Positions 25,901 to 34,987 of a DNA stretch of 64,000 nucleotides are shown here, one piece after another. The DNA is from Solwaraspora sp. WMMD792 (GTDB lineage Bacteria; Actinomycetota; Actinomycetes; Mycobacteriales; Micromonosporaceae): positions 1,860,001-1,924,000 of the forward strand of contig NZ_JARUBH010000009.1 in assembly GCF_029626105.1 (NCBI RefSeq), read 5' to 3'. How positions within the stretch are numbered: the first letter of the stretch is position 1; each line of letters begins with the position of its first letter. Made by a program: the position numbers and the translations under genes. The notes below the pieces were generated by a model. It did not search any database and was not told the DNA's origin. It was given only the letters and a program-made list of their open reading frames with translations.

Positions 25901-28495
25901 GGGACCGGCTTCGTCGAGCTGGCTCTGCGGGCCGGTGACGAAGCCGGCTGCGGCGTCCTAGACGAACTGACCCTGCAAGCCCCGCTGGTGATCCCCGCAC
26001 ACGGTGCCGTCCACGTGCAGGTTCGTGTCGCCGCAGCGGACCAGGACGGCACGCGGGCCGTCACCATCCACTCCCGCGACGGCGATGCCCCCTGGGCTAC
26101 GCACGCCACCGGCCTGCTGACCGCCGCGCCCTCCCGGCCCGGCACGGCCGCCCCGATGGCGTGGCCGCCGGCCGGCGCCACCGCACTGGACCTGGACGGC
26201 TTCTACGACCGCCTCGCCGCCGACGGGTACGACTACGGCCCGGTGTTCCGAGGGCTGCGTGCCGCCTGGCGCCATGGCGAGGAACTCTTCGCCGAGGTCG
26301 GGCTGCCGGACCCGGCGGACACCGCCGGCTTCGGCGTGCATCCGGCGCTACTGGACGCGGCACTGCACGCGATGCTCGCGGTCGGGGACGGCGAGGTACG
26401 GCTGCCGTTCGCCTGGACTGGCGTGACCCTGCACGCCACCGGGGCGACCGTGCTGCGAGTGCGGCTGAGCCCGGCCAGGTCCGGTACCGCGATCCACGCC
26501 ATCGACGCCGCAGGTCACCCGGTCTTCACCGCCGACGCGCTCGTCTCCCGTCCGGTCGACCCGGCCGCGCTCGCCTCGGCCACCACCCGCCAGGCACAGG
26601 CGTCCCTGTTCCGCGTCGGCTGGGAGGCGGCCGCAACCACCGAGGCGCGGCCGGCCCGGACAGCCCTGCTCGGCGCGGACGTCTTCGGGCTGCTGCCCGC
26701 CGGCGTCGCCTCGACCGGTTACCAGGATCTCGCCGAGATGACCGATTTTCCGGAAGTGGTGGCGGTCTGCTCCGGCACCGACCCCGCCACACCCGAGGCC
26801 GTCCACGCCGCCACCACCAGTCTGCTGCTCCTGTTGCAGCGCTGGCTGGCCGACGACCGGCTCGCCGACACCCGGCTCGCCGTCGTCACCCGTGGCGCGG
26901 TCGCGGCCACGGAGCACGACGACGTACCCGATCTGGCGCACGCCGCCCTGTGGGGCCTTGTCCGGTCGGCGCAGACCGAACACCCCGGGCGGTTCCTCCT
27001 GATCGACCTCGACCCGGATGCCGGTCTCGCCGCCGACCTGCTGACCGCCGCCCTGTCCGGCGCCGCACCACAGACGGCCCTGCGCGGCGACGCGCTCCTC
27101 ACCCCCCGGCTCGTCCCGCGGCCGATGGCACGCGCCGAACTTCCGGCAATCGCGGACGGCACCGTACTGATCACCGGTGGCACCGGCGGCCTGGGCGCGC
27201 AACTGGCCCGCCACCTCGTCATCCGGTACGGCGCCGGCCGGCTGCTGTTGGCGAGTCGGGCCGGAGCCGACGCGCCGGGCGCCGACGCACTACGCGCGGA
27301 GCTGGCGACGCTCGGCGCCGAGGCCGAGATCGTCGCCTGCGACATCGCCGACCCGGACGACGTGGCACGGCTGCTGGAACGCATCCCGGCGGAGCACCCG
27401 CTGACCGGGGTGGTGCACGCCGCCGGTGCGCTGGACGACGGCATGCTGACCTCGCTCTCCACCGACCGGGTCGAGGCGGTGCTCCGCCCGAAGGTGGACG
27501 GCGCGCTGCACCTGCACCGGCTGACCGCTGCGGCGAAACCGGCGCTGTTCGCGCTCTTCTCCTCGGCCGCCGGCGTGCTCGGCTCGGCCGGGCAGGCCAA
27601 CTACGCGGCGGCCAACGCCTTCCTCGACGCGCTCGCGGCGCATCGGCGCGCCACGGGGCTGCCGGCGACATCGCTGGCCTGGGGACTGTGGGAGCAGTCG
27701 AGCGGGATGACGGACCGGCTGGACGCACAGGACCGGCGGCGGATGTCCCGGTCGGGTCTGACACCGCTCTCCACCGAGGACGGGCTGGCGCTGTTCGACC
27801 TCGCGATCGCCGGGCCGGCACCGGCGGTCGTACCGATCCGGCTGGATCCGGCCGAAGACGCAGACGCCGACGCGCCGATGCTGCGCGGCCTGGTGCGCGC
27901 ACCACGCCGCCGGGCCGCCCGGAACACGGTAACCGCAGACGGCTTCCGGGACCGGCTGGCCGCGATGCCGGAGGGACAGCGCGCCGCGGCGGTGCTGACG
28001 CTGGTCCGTACGCACGCGGCGGCCGTGCTGGGGCACAACGGGCCCGGCGCGGTGGATCCCAGACGCGGCTTCCAGCAGTCCGGCTTCGACTCGCTGACCG
28101 CCGTGGACCTGCGCAACCGGCTCGGTGCCGCGGTCGGCATCCGGCTACCGGCCACGCTGATCTTCGACTATCCGTCGCCGGCCGTGCTCGCCGAACACCT
28201 GACCGCGCGCCTGACCGCCACGATGACGGCCACCCCGGCACCCGCCGCCGCACCGGAACCGATACGGCCGGGAGCCCTCCTGGCCGAACTCGACCGGCTG
28301 GAGTCGGCGCTCGCCGGAGCACGGCCCGACGACGAGGACAGTGCGCGGATCGGTGCCCGGCTGCACCGGCTGGCCGCCGCGTGGAGCGGTCGCCCGGAAC
28401 CCGTCCCGGCTGGCGCCGCCGTCACCGACCGGCTCAAGGCCGCGTCGGCCGACGAGATCTTCGCCTTCATCCAGAACGAACTCGGCAAGTCCTGA
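16916..28495 (+). CDS. Modular type I PKS, two modules (KS-AT-DH-ER-KR-ACP / KS-AT-DH-KR-ACP)
   Basis: 3859 residues. An N-terminal docking coil (1-30) is followed by module 1: KS about 33-455 (Cys206, His341), AT 563-880 (GHSQG, YASH: methylmalonyl), DH 915-1190 ([11 protein letters not shown], His948; [10 protein letters not shown]), ER 1382-1682, KR 1688-1865 (LDD, B-type), ACP 1960-2042 (Ser2004). Module 2: KS 2065-2490 (Cys2237), AT 2601-2930 (methylmalonyl), DH 2953-3210 (HTVLGSVLLPG), KR 3415-3592 (LDD, B-type), ACP 3690-3765. The C-terminal docking region ends ASADEIFAFIQNELG. All catalytic motifs look intact. Expected output is a saturated methyl-branched unit and then a methyl-branched alkene. 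It is an internal protein of the assembly line: it has no loading module and the docking coil needs an upstream PKS. Confidence 0.95.
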   Translation: MHEQEKVVDYLKRVTADLQRTRNRLRELEEKRDEPLAIIGMSCRLPGGATSPEALWQLLLDGRDAIVPFPSDRGWNLGALHDPDPDHPGTTYVRGGGFLDDIAGFDAAFFGINPREALAMDPQQRLLLEAGWTAVESAGLRPPALRGSRTGVFVGIGGPEYATLVAGDGGGLEGYAVTGNAASVASGRLAYTMGFEGPAVTVDTACSSSLVALHLAGDALRKGECTLALVGGAMVHAATDGIIAFSRQRGLAADGRCKAFSDSADGFGMSEGVAMLLVERLSDARRNNHKILALVRGSAVNQDGASSGLTAPNGPSQQRVIRAALANAGLSVRDVDAVEAHGTGTALGDPIEAQALLATYGQQRGEAGPLWLGSLKSNIGHTQAAAGVAGVIKMVQAMRHGVLPRTLHVDQSSSKVDWASGAVALLTEARDWPEAADRPRRAAVSSFGVSGTNAHVILEAAPAAEPVESAPAPPMVPFVISGRSATALRGQAVRLNDTPLTDPLRDVAHSLFHHRVAFEHRAVIAAGEPDRLRAALDALAVGGPSPVLVEGVAHRAVRRPAFVFPGQGSQWVGMASELRAQSPVFRDRFAECERALAPFVDWRLSEVVDDEVALGRVDVVQPVLWAVMVSLAEVWSSFGVKPSVVVGHSQGEVAAACVAGLLSLDDGARIVASRSALVASKLAGRGGMVSVSASREEVESWLVGLSVAAVNGPSSLVVAGDDRLLDALLSRCEEAGVRARRIAVDYASHSVDVETIETDLRAALAGIVPTTGGVPFFSTVTGQFESVVDADYWYRNLRQPVGFATAVQTLVADGVDAFVEVSAHPVLTTAIEDTVEDAAVVVGTLRRDEGGLQRLYLSLGEAWTRGLPVDFTPAFGNNPQLVDLPTYAFQRERFWLDPTPTHGGDPATLGLTAAGHPLLGAAVPLADGDGVVLTGRIGLHTHPWLADHAVNGTVLLPGTAFVELALRAGDEAGCGRLAELTLHAPLTVTPRTGVEVQVRVTVPDDSGARTVTIHSRDDDDDDVWTMHASGSLTATPSLPAAAPMAWPPAGATALDLDGFYDRLAADGYDYGPVFRGLRAVWRRGDEIFAEAGLPEPAHADGFGLHPALLDAALHATLAIGDGEVRLPFAWTGVTLHATGATVLRVRLSPAGSGTAIHATDAAGHPVFTADALVSRRVTPATSATGPDSLFQVNWVRSPALDAPAPRIAVLGDDTLGLHASGVVPTAYAGLGTVTDVPDILAVCRAGTGTLDPAAVRASTAGLLDVLQEWLSDERFAATRLAIVTRGAMSCGDDAPGTDPSLAPLWGLVRSAQSEHPGRIVLADLDPGRTADDTPLPAALASAEPQIALRDGALLVPRLVRAGQARGLVPPVDADWRLEVTAPGTLENLVLAPQPARAVRTGEIRVAVHAAGLNFRDVMISLGMYPDAAAATMGGEGAGVVVEVGPGVTGLSVGDRVLGLMPGGLGPSVVVDHRLVVPIPPGMSFTVAASIPVAFLTAYYALVDVAGVRVGERVLVHAAAGGVGMAAVRLAGVLGAEVVATARPDKWGVVGVAGVCSSRSLEFASVFSGVDVVVNSLAGEFVDASLGLLGNGGRFVELGKTDVRDPSVVAAAHPGVTYRAFDLVEAAPERIGEMLRDIVRMITDGVLRPLPVTAWDIRRAPDAFRHLAQARHVGKLVLSIPRPLDPDGTVLITGGTGGLGRLLARHLVRRHGVRHLLLAARRGAATPGVTELTAELAADGADVRVVACDVTDRAEVVRLLSAVAPEHPLTAVVHTAGVLDDGLVTSLDHARLDTVMRPKADAAWHLHELTAPLGLARFVLFSAASGTLGGPGQGNYAAANVFLDSLAEFRRSQGLPAVSLAWGLWAERSGMTGHLDDADLARMARGGIAALTAEEGLALFDAAFEADTAQLVPLRLDLRALRARPYEDLPAVLRGLVRTPARRVAAVDGPADRDSLTARLAALSAPERRNHLRDLVRAHAATVLGHTADTAIDPGRAFKDLGFDSLTGVELRNRLGAATGVRLTATLVFDYPTPEALAEHLDATLFGTAAAAAGPAVVRATADAGEPIAIVGMSCRLPGGVDSPDALWRLLYDGADATSEFPTDRGWDHASLFDPDPGHAGTSYSSRGGFVQAADRFDAGFFGISPREALAMDPQQRLLLETSWEAFEAAGLDPATLRGSRTAVMVGASRQDYATLQAGTPEEIEGYLVTGNAASVVSGRLSYTFGLEGPAVTVDTACSSSLVALHLAAQALRQGECDLALAGGVTIMSTPGIFVEFSRQRGLAADGRCKAFSASADGFGMSEGVGMLLLERLSDARRNNHRILALVRGSAVNQDGASNGLTAPNGPSQERVIRAALASAVLSTADVDAVEAHGTGTTLGDPIEAQALLATYGRERGEAGPLWLGSLKSNIGHTQAAAGVAGVIKMVLAMRYERLPRTLHADEPSPHVDWSAGDLRLLTEPRDWSGNGHPRRAGVSSFGVSGTNAHVILEEAPDSGTAPERTGDPYPMLPFVLSGRDGTAVRAQAHRLSAHLGLSVPPSVDVLPDVAHSLFHHRAAFEHRAVVAAGEPDRLRAALDALAVGDPTAGSVEGAATGAVRRVALVFPGQGSQWVGMASELRAQSAVFRERFAECERALAPFVDWRLSEVVDDEVALGRVDVVQPVLWAVMVSLAEVWSSFGVKPSVVVGHSQGEVAAACVAGLLSLDDGARIVASRSALVASKLAGRGGMVSVSASREEVESWLVGLSVAAVNGPSSLVVAGDDRLLDALLSRCEEAGVRARRIAVDYASHSVDVETIETDLRAALAGIVPTTGGVPFFSTVTGRFESVVDADYWYRNLRQPVGFAAAVQTLVADGVDAFVEVSAHPVLTTAIEDTVEDAAVVVGTLRRDEGGLQRLYLSLGEAWTRGLPVDFTPAFGNNPQLVDLPTYAFQRERFWLDPTPTHGGDPATLGLTAAGHPLLGAAVPLADGDGVVLTGRIGLHTHPWLADHTVLGSVLLPGTGFVELALRAGDEAGCGVLDELTLQAPLVIPAHGAVHVQVRVAAADQDGTRAVTIHSRDGDAPWATHATGLLTAAPSRPGTAAPMAWPPAGATALDLDGFYDRLAADGYDYGPVFRGLRAAWRHGEELFAEVGLPDPADTAGFGVHPALLDAALHAMLAVGDGEVRLPFAWTGVTLHATGATVLRVRLSPARSGTAIHAIDAAGHPVFTADALVSRPVDPAALASATTRQAQASLFRVGWEAAATTEARPARTALLGADVFGLLPAGVASTGYQDLAEMTDFPEVVAVCSGTDPATPEAVHAATTSLLLLLQRWLADDRLADTRLAVVTRGAVAATEHDDVPDLAHAALWGLVRSAQTEHPGRFLLIDLDPDAGLAADLLTAALSGAAPQTALRGDALLTPRLVPRPMARAELPAIADGTVLITGGTGGLGAQLARHLVIRYGAGRLLLASRAGADAPGADALRAELATLGAEAEIVACDIADPDDVARLLERIPAEHPLTGVVHAAGALDDGMLTSLSTDRVEAVLRPKVDGALHLHRLTAAAKPALFALFSSAAGVLGSAGQANYAAANAFLDALAAHRRATGLPATSLAWGLWEQSSGMTDRLDAQDRRRMSRSGLTPLSTEDGLALFDLAIAGPAPAVVPIRLDPAEDADADAPMLRGLVRAPRRRAARNTVTADGFRDRLAAMPEGQRAAAVLTLVRTHAAAVLGHNGPGAVDPRRGFQQSGFDSLTAVDLRNRLGAAVGIRLPATLIFDYPSPAVLAEHLTARLTATMTATPAPAAAPEPIRPGALLAELDRLESALAGARPDDEDSARIGARLHRLAAAWSGRPEPVPAGAAVTDRLKAASADEIFAFIQNELGKS
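18602..19670 (+). repeat. AT-domain DNA repeat, copy 1
   Basis: Near-identical block of about 1.05 kb that begins at GTGTTTCCGGGTCAGGG and ends after the CCGACGCACGGTGGTGATCC linker stretch. It is rich in GTG and TTG codons, unlike the GCC/CTC-rich flanks. Identity with copy 4 goes on through the DH start to about 19960, and both also share the preceding 80-120 bases. Confidence 0.9.
21404..21780 (+). repeat. ER-domain DNA repeat, copy 1
   Basis: About 377 bp in the nucleotide-binding half of the ER of PKS 1 module 1, almost identical to 39488-39864 and with the same GTG/TTG-rich codon use as the AT blocks. The few differences fall in its last third (for example GTGGAGCTGGGTAAG against GTGGAACTCGGCAAG). 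Confidence 0.88.
24716..25775 (+). repeat. AT-domain DNA repeat, copy 2
   Basis: Followed by the second type of DH start (HTVLGSVLLPGTGF), nearly identical to that after copy 5 as far as about 25925. It has CGGTTCGAG in place of CAGTTCGAG (Arg for Gln) shortly before the YWYRNLRQP segment. Confidence 0.9.
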
Positions 28496-28531
28496 CCACG
28501 CCGCTCCAACCGCCCGAGGTGGGGGAATCCT

Positions 28532-31500
28532 GTGTCGAACGAGGAAAAGCTGCTGGAGAACCTCCGGTGGGTGACCGGCGAACTGCACGAGGCGCAGCAG
28601 CGGCTCCGCCAGGCCGAGTCCGGCTCGCGTGAGCCGATCGCGATCGTCGGCATGAGCTGCCGCTATCCCGGCGGCGCCAGCTCTCCCGAACAACTGTGGC
28701 GCCTGGTCGCCGACGGCACCGACGCGGTCGCCGGCTTCCCCGCCGACCGGGGCTGGCCCACCGAGGGGCTCTACGACGACGACCCGGGCCGCCACGGCAC
28801 CTCCTACGTCACCGAGGGCGGCTTCCTCTACGACGCCGACCGTTTCGACCCGGCCCTGTTCGGCATCTCGCCGCGTGAGGCGCTGGCCATGGACCCGCAG
28901 CAGCGGCTGCTGCTGGAGGCGGCCTGGGAGACGTTCGAGCGGGCCGGCCTGCCCCCGGACTCGCTGCACGGCTCCCGCACCGGCGTGTTCGCGGGCGTCA
29001 TGTACCACGACTACGCCGCCCGGCTGACCGAGATCCCGGAAGGGCTGGAGGGTTACATCGGCAACGGCAGCGCGGGCAGCGTCGCCACCGGCCGGGTGTC
29101 CTACACCTTCGGCCTGGAAGGTCCCGCGGTCACCGTGGACACCGCCTGCTCGTCGTCGCTGGTCGCGCTGCACCTGGCCGCCCAGTCCCTCCGGCAGGGC
29201 GAATGCGATCTGGCGCTCGCCGGTGGCGTCACCGTCATGTTCACCCCCGCCGTCTTCGTCGAGTTCTCCCGGCAGCGCGGTCTGGCGCCCGACGGGCGGT
29301 GCAAGTCGTTCGCGGACGCGGCGGACGGCACCGGCTGGGGTGAGGGCGTCGGCATGCTACTGCTGGAGCGCCTCTCCGACGCACGCCGTAACAACCACAA
29401 GATCCTTGCCTTGGTACGCGGCAGCGCGGTGAACCAGGACGGCGCGTCCAGTGGTCTGACAGCGCCGAACGGCCCCTCACAGCAGCGGGTGATCCGAGCC
29501 GCCCTGGCAAATGCCGGCTTGTCCACTGCGGACGTAGACGCGGTGGAGGCGCACGGTACCGGTACGACGTTGGGTGATCCGATCGAGGCGCAGGCGCTGC
29601 TGGCCACGTATGGCCAGGACCGGGATGTCGCCGACCCGGTGTGGCTGGGTTCGGTGAAGTCGAACATCGGTCACACCCAGGCTGCCGCCGGTGTGGCCGG
29701 TGTGATCAAGATGGTGCAGGCGATGCGGCACGGTGTCCTGCCCCGCACGCTGCACGTCGACCAGCCGTCCTCCAAAGTCGACTGGACCGAGGGACAGGTA
29801 CGCCTGCTGACCGAGCCGCGCGACTGGCCGCGCGCAGACCACCCTCGGCGGGCCGGAGTCTCCTCGTTCGGCGTGAGCGGCACGAACGCGCACGTCATCC
29901 TCGAAGAGGCACCCGACGTCCCTGCCGGGGTACGGCCCGCCGTCTCATCGGTGCTGCCGTTCGTCCTCTCCGCGCGCACCGCCGACGCGCTGCGCGCGCA
30001 GGCATCCCGCCTCGCCGACCAGCTTCCCGATGACCTGCCGGGAACGGCGTTCTCCTTGTTCAGCGCTCGGGCGGCGTTGCAGCGGCGGGCGGTCGCGGTG
30101 ACTGCCGATCGGGCTGTGCTGGGGACGACCCTGGACGCGCTCGGGGCGGGAGAGCCGGCCGTAGCTCTTGTTGAGGGTGTTGCTGTGGGGGAGGCGTCTC
30201 GGGTCGCTTTGGTGTTTCCGGGTCAGGGTTCGCAGTGGGTGGGTATGGCGTCGGAGTTGCGGGCGCAGTCTGCGGTGTTTCGTGACCGTTTCGCCGAGTG
30301 TGAGCGTGCGTTGGCGCCGTTTGTGGACTGGCGGTTGTCTGAGGTGGTCGACGACGAGGTGGCGTTGGGGCGGGTTGATGTGGTGCAGCCGGTGTTGTGG
30401 GCGGTGATGGTGTCGCTGGCGGAGGTGTGGTCGTCGTTTGGTGTGAAGCCGTCGGTGGTGGTGGGTCATTCGCAGGGTGAGGTCGCCGCCGCGTGTGTGG
30501 CGGGTCTGCTGTCTTTGGATGATGGTGCGCGTGTGGTGGCGTCTCGTTCGGCGTTGGTGGCGTCGAAGCTGGCCGGCAGGGGTGGGATGGTGTCGGTCTC
30601 GGCTTCCCGCGAGGAGGTGGAGTCGTGGTTGGTCGGGTTGTCGGTGGCGGCGGTGAATGGCCCGTCGGGCCTGGTCGTGGCCGGCGACGACCGGTTGCTG
30701 GACGCTCTCCTCAGCCGTTGTGAGGAGGCGGGAGTTCGTGCCCGGCGGATCGCGGTGGATTACGCCTCCCATTCGGTCGACGTGGAGACGATCGAGACGG
30801 ACCTGCGCGCCGCCCTGGCCGGGATCGTCCCGACGACAGGTGGTGTTCCGTTCTTCTCCACCGTCACCGGCCAGTTCGAGTCGGTGGTTGACGCGGACTA
30901 CTGGTACCGGAATCTGCGTCAACCAGTCGGTTTCGCGACTGCCGTCCAGACATTGGTGGCTGATGGGGTGGACGGGTTTGTGGAAGTGTCGGCGCATCCG
31001 GTGTTGACGACTGCGATCGAGGACACCGTCGAAGACGCCGCCGTTGTCGTTGGGACGTTGCGTCGGGATGAGGGTGGTCTGCAACGGCTGTATCTGAGTC
31101 TTGGTGAGGCGTGGACACGTGGCCTGCCGGTCGACTTCACCCCGGCATTCGGGAACAACCCGCAACTGGTGGACCTGCCGACCTACGCCTTCCAACGAGA
31201 GCGTTTCTGGCTCGATCCCACACCGACGCACGGTGGTGATCCGGCGACGCTGGGCCTGACCGCCGCCGGCCACCCTTTGTTGGGCGCCGCCGTCCCCCTG
31301 GCCGACGGTGACGGTGTCGTCTTGACCGGTCGGATCGGTCTGCACACCCACCCCTGGCTGGCTGATCATGCGGTCAACGGGACGGTTCTGCTGCCCGGGA
31401 CCGCCTTTGTCGATCTGGCGTTGCGGGCTGGTGACGAGGCCGGCTGCGGCATGCTCACCGAGCTGACCCTGGAAACGCCGCTGACGCTCCCCGCGTCCGG

Positions 31501-34500
31501 CTCGATCCGCCTACAGGTGGTCGTCGGCGGAGAGCAGGAGTCCGGCAGCCGCCCAGTCAGCATCCACTCCCGTCCCGACGGCGAGGACCTCGCCACCCCC
31601 TGGCGCCGGCACGCCATCGGCCTGCTCGATAGCACCGGGCCGGCCGGGAACACCGACCTGACGATCTGGCCGCCGGCCGGTGCCGAGCCTGTGGACCTAC
31701 ACGGGCTCTACGACCGTCTCGCCGACGGCGGGTACGGCTACGGCCCGGCCTTTCGCGGTCTCCAGGCCGCCTGGCGGCGCGGCGCGGAGACGTTCGCGGA
31801 GGTGGCCCTGCCGGACACGGCCGCCCCGGACGCCGCGGACTTCGGCGTTCACCCAGCGCTGCTCGACGCGGCGCTGCACGCGATGGCGGTCTCCGGTGAC
31901 GGGGACGAAGGCCGGGTGCGGCTGCCGTTCGCCTGGACCGGCGTCACGGTGCACGCCACCGGCGCCACCCGGCTGCGCGTCCGGCTGCGTCCGACCGCAG
32001 ACGGTGTCGCCGTTGACGCCGCCGACCCCACCGGCGCGCCCGTCGTCTCCATCGCCGAACTGACCACCCGGGTACTCACCGCAGACCGGCTCACCGCCGC
32101 CGCCGACGACGCGCTGTTCCGCCTCGACTGGACCCGGCAGCCCGTGGAAACGCCCGATGCCCCGGTCGAGGTGGCGCTGCTAGGCCCGGACGATCCCGGC
32201 CTCGCGCTCGGCGTACCGATGCGGCACTACGCCGACCTACAGGCGCTGTGCGCGGCCGGTGACCCGCCCGCGCTGGTACTGGCCGCCGTCGACGTGGACG
32301 GTGATCCGGCGATCGCGGCCCGCCGCGCGGTGCACCGCACGCTCGCGCTGATCCAGGCGTGGCTGACCGACGACCGGTTCGCCCGCTCCCGACTCGTCGT
32401 GCTCACCCGGCACGCCGTCTCCGTCACCTCGGCGGACGGGCCGCCCGAACCCGCACACGCCGCGGTCTGGGGGCTCGTCCGGAGCGTGCAGTCCGAGCAC
32501 CCCGGCCGGGTGCTGGTCGCCGACCTCGACGGCAGCCCGGGCTCTGCGACCGTCCTCACGGCGGCGCTCACCGCCGGCGAGCCGCAGATCGCGGTACGGG
32601 ACGGCGACGCGTACCGTCCCCGGCTGGTCCGGGCCACGCAGTCCGGCCGGATCGTCCCGCCGCCCGGCGTACCGGCGTGGACTCTGGATCTGAACAGTGG
32701 CGACACCTTCGACGAGTTGGCGGCGGTGCCGTGCCCGGACGTCCTCGCCCCGCTCGGCGAGGGGCAGTTGCGCATCTCGGTACGCGCCACCGGCCTCAAC
32801 TTCCGCGACGTGCTGCTCGCCCTCGACGTCGTACCGGCCCAGGACACCCCGTTCGGCGGCGAGGGCGCCGGGGTGGTCACCGAGGTCGGTCCGGGCGTGA
32901 CCGGCTTCGCCCCCGGCGATCGGGTCATGGGGTTCATGCAGGGCTCCTACGGCGGTCCGGTGGCGGTCACCGATCACCGCCTGGTGGTCGCCGTGCCCGA
33001 CGACTGGTCGTTCGCGGACGCCGCCGGCGTACCCGTGGTGTTCCTGACCGCGTATTACGCCCTGGTGGACGTGGCGGCGGTGACCCCGGGAGACCGGGTG
33101 CTGGTGCACGCGGCGGCTGGCGGCGTCGGCATGGCTGCGGTACAGCTCGCCCGCGTCTTCGGCGCCGAGATCTTCGCCACCGCCAGTCCGGGCAAGCACG
33201 ACACCGTCGCCGGTCTCGGCATCGACAGGCACCGGATCGGTTCGTCCCGCACCATCGGGTTCGGCAAGGACTTCCCCGCCGTGGACGTCGTGGTGAACTC
33301 GCTCGCCGGGGAGTTCGTCGACGCGTCGCTGGGGCTGCTCGGCGACGGCGGCCGGTTCGTGGAACTCGGCAAGACGGATGTGCGGGACCCGGCCGACGTC
33401 GCGCGGGCACACCCGGGCGTCGCCTACCGCGCCTTCGACCTGGTCGCGGATGCCGGCCTGGACCGGATCAAGGAGATGTTCGGCGAGCTGCTCGCGCTCT
33501 TCGAGAAGGGCGTCATCCGCCCGTTGCCGACCACCGTCTGGGACGTGCGGCAGGCCCGGGACGCGTTCCGGCATCTGGCCCAGGCGAAACACGTGGGCAA
33601 GCTGGTCCTCAGCGTGCCGCGCCCGCCCGACCCGGACCCGGACGGCACCGTACTGATCACCGGCGGCAGTGGCACCCTCGCCGCTGCGGTCGCCCGTCAT
33701 CTGGTACGGGAACGGGGCGTCCGGCGCCTGTTGCTGGCCAGCCGGCGTGGCGGTGGTGCGCCCGGTGCGGTGGAACTGGCCGCCGAGCTCGCCGCCGACG
33801 GGGCGTACGTCGAGTTCGCCGCCTGCGACGTGGCGGAGCGGTCGTCGGTCGCGGCGCTGCTGTCCAGGATCCCGCCGGAGCACCCGCTGACCGGGGTGGT
33901 GCACACGGCCGGCGTACTGGACGACGGTGTCGTCGAGACCCTCGACCCCGGCCGGGTCGACACGGTACTGCGCCCCAAGGCGGACGCCGCCTGGCACCTG
34001 CACGAGCTGACCGCCGCGCTGGACCCGGCCTGGTTCGTGCTCTTCTCGTCCGCGGCCGGTGTGCTCGGCGGGCCGGGGCAGGCCAACTACGCGGCCGCGA
34101 ACGCGTTCCTCGACGCGCTCGCCGGGCTGCGCCGCGCCGCCGGGCTTCCGGCGGTGTCGCTGGCCTGGGGACTGTGGGCCGAACGAAGCGGAATGACCGG
34201 GCACCTCGGCGACACCGACCTCACCCGGATGACCCGGGGCGGGATCCGGGCGATGCCGACCGCGACCGCCCTGTCGCTGTTCGACACCGCACTGGAGCAG
34301 GCCGATCCGGTACTGCTGCCGCTCGACCTCGACCTGGCATCGCTGCGCGCGGCGGACACCGTACCGCCGCTGTTGAGAGGGCTGGTGCGCCCGCCGGCCC
34401 GGCGGGCGGCGCGGGCCCGGGACACCGCTGACGACGGCCAGTCCCTGCGGCAGCGGCTGGCGGGGCTGGCCGTGCCGGACCGGATGCGGATCCTGACGGA

Positions 34501-34963
34501 CCTGGTGCTCGGCCACGTCGCGGCCGTGCTCGGCCACGGCGCCGCGACCGCGATCGAGCCGGGCCGGGCCCTCAAGGAGCTGGGCTTCGACTCGCTCACC
34601 GCGGTCGAACTGCGCAACCGACTCAACGGTGCCGCCGGGCTCCGGCTCCCGGCGACGCTCGTCTTCAACCATCCGACGCCGGCCGCGCTCGCCGACCGGC
34701 TGCACCACGACCTGTTCCCGGACGCGGACCCGGCGCCGGCCGCCGCCGCACCCGACGACGCCGAGGTGCGCCGGATCCTCGCCACCGTACCGGTCGACCG
34801 GATCCGGGCGGCCGGCCTGCTCGACGGGCTGCTCCGCCTGGCGGAGAACGCACCGGTCGGCCTGACGGAGAACGCGCCGACACCACAGCCGGCCGCCGAA
34901 TCCATCGACGATCTCGATGTCGCGGCGCTGGTGCGGCGCGCGCTCGGACACACCGAATCCTGA
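28532..34963 (+). CDS. Modular type I PKS, one fully reducing module
   Basis: 2143 residues starting at a GTG with AGGTGGGGG upstream, 36 bases after the previous stop. Order: docking coil ([18 protein letters not shown]), KS about 34-457 (Cys206), AT 561-898 (GHSQG and YASH, methylmalonyl), DH 915-1180 ([11 protein letters not shown]), ER 1387-1696, KR 1705-1883 (LDD, B-type; glycine motif reads TGGSGTLA), ACP 1970-2057. The C-terminus [15 protein letters not shown] is the docking tail usually paired with an N-terminal coil of the next protein's kind ([20 protein letters not shown]). It should add a saturated methyl-branched unit. Confidence 0.95.
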   Translation: MSNEEKLLENLRWVTGELHEAQQRLRQAESGSREPIAIVGMSCRYPGGASSPEQLWRLVADGTDAVAGFPADRGWPTEGLYDDDPGRHGTSYVTEGGFLYDADRFDPALFGISPREALAMDPQQRLLLEAAWETFERAGLPPDSLHGSRTGVFAGVMYHDYAARLTEIPEGLEGYIGNGSAGSVATGRVSYTFGLEGPAVTVDTACSSSLVALHLAAQSLRQGECDLALAGGVTVMFTPAVFVEFSRQRGLAPDGRCKSFADAADGTGWGEGVGMLLLERLSDARRNNHKILALVRGSAVNQDGASSGLTAPNGPSQQRVIRAALANAGLSTADVDAVEAHGTGTTLGDPIEAQALLATYGQDRDVADPVWLGSVKSNIGHTQAAAGVAGVIKMVQAMRHGVLPRTLHVDQPSSKVDWTEGQVRLLTEPRDWPRADHPRRAGVSSFGVSGTNAHVILEEAPDVPAGVRPAVSSVLPFVLSARTADALRAQASRLADQLPDDLPGTAFSLFSARAALQRRAVAVTADRAVLGTTLDALGAGEPAVALVEGVAVGEASRVALVFPGQGSQWVGMASELRAQSAVFRDRFAECERALAPFVDWRLSEVVDDEVALGRVDVVQPVLWAVMVSLAEVWSSFGVKPSVVVGHSQGEVAAACVAGLLSLDDGARVVASRSALVASKLAGRGGMVSVSASREEVESWLVGLSVAAVNGPSGLVVAGDDRLLDALLSRCEEAGVRARRIAVDYASHSVDVETIETDLRAALAGIVPTTGGVPFFSTVTGQFESVVDADYWYRNLRQPVGFATAVQTLVADGVDGFVEVSAHPVLTTAIEDTVEDAAVVVGTLRRDEGGLQRLYLSLGEAWTRGLPVDFTPAFGNNPQLVDLPTYAFQRERFWLDPTPTHGGDPATLGLTAAGHPLLGAAVPLADGDGVVLTGRIGLHTHPWLADHAVNGTVLLPGTAFVDLALRAGDEAGCGMLTELTLETPLTLPASGSIRLQVVVGGEQESGSRPVSIHSRPDGEDLATPWRRHAIGLLDSTGPAGNTDLTIWPPAGAEPVDLHGLYDRLADGGYGYGPAFRGLQAAWRRGAETFAEVALPDTAAPDAADFGVHPALLDAALHAMAVSGDGDEGRVRLPFAWTGVTVHATGATRLRVRLRPTADGVAVDAADPTGAPVVSIAELTTRVLTADRLTAAADDALFRLDWTRQPVETPDAPVEVALLGPDDPGLALGVPMRHYADLQALCAAGDPPALVLAAVDVDGDPAIAARRAVHRTLALIQAWLTDDRFARSRLVVLTRHAVSVTSADGPPEPAHAAVWGLVRSVQSEHPGRVLVADLDGSPGSATVLTAALTAGEPQIAVRDGDAYRPRLVRATQSGRIVPPPGVPAWTLDLNSGDTFDELAAVPCPDVLAPLGEGQLRISVRATGLNFRDVLLALDVVPAQDTPFGGEGAGVVTEVGPGVTGFAPGDRVMGFMQGSYGGPVAVTDHRLVVAVPDDWSFADAAGVPVVFLTAYYALVDVAAVTPGDRVLVHAAAGGVGMAAVQLARVFGAEIFATASPGKHDTVAGLGIDRHRIGSSRTIGFGKDFPAVDVVVNSLAGEFVDASLGLLGDGGRFVELGKTDVRDPADVARAHPGVAYRAFDLVADAGLDRIKEMFGELLALFEKGVIRPLPTTVWDVRQARDAFRHLAQAKHVGKLVLSVPRPPDPDPDGTVLITGGSGTLAAAVARHLVRERGVRRLLLASRRGGGAPGAVELAAELAADGAYVEFAACDVAERSSVAALLSRIPPEHPLTGVVHTAGVLDDGVVETLDPGRVDTVLRPKADAAWHLHELTAALDPAWFVLFSSAAGVLGGPGQANYAAANAFLDALAGLRRAAGLPAVSLAWGLWAERSGMTGHLGDTDLTRMTRGGIRAMPTATALSLFDTALEQADPVLLPLDLDLASLRAADTVPPLLRGLVRPPARRAARARDTADDGQSLRQRLAGLAVPDRMRILTDLVLGHVAAVLGHGAATAIEPGRALKELGFDSLTAVELRNRLNGAAGLRLPATLVFNHPTPAALADRLHHDLFPDADPAPAAAAPDDAEVRRILATVPVDRIRAAGLLDGLLRLAENAPVGLTENAPTPQPAAESIDDLDVAALVRRALGHTES
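30212..31271 (+). repeat. AT-domain DNA repeat, copy 3
   Basis: It differs from the others in a patch near 30500-30540 (CTGCTGTCTTTGGATGATGG) and around 30955-31010 (GTGGACGGGTTTGTGGA, also in copy 4), a mosaic pattern. The DH start after it is of the first type ([14 protein letters not shown]) to about 31450. Confidence 0.9.
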
Positions 34964-34987
34964 CTCGCAGCGGAGGGTCGCGGACAG

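Noticed and set aside
33641-33680. Inactive KR in the PKS at 28532-34963 because its glycine motif reads TGGSGTLA
   Set aside because: Ser and Tyr catalytic positions (LFSSAAG and NYAAAN) are intact, and the same variant occurs in the KR of the terminal PKS. It looks like a normal variant of ER-containing modules.
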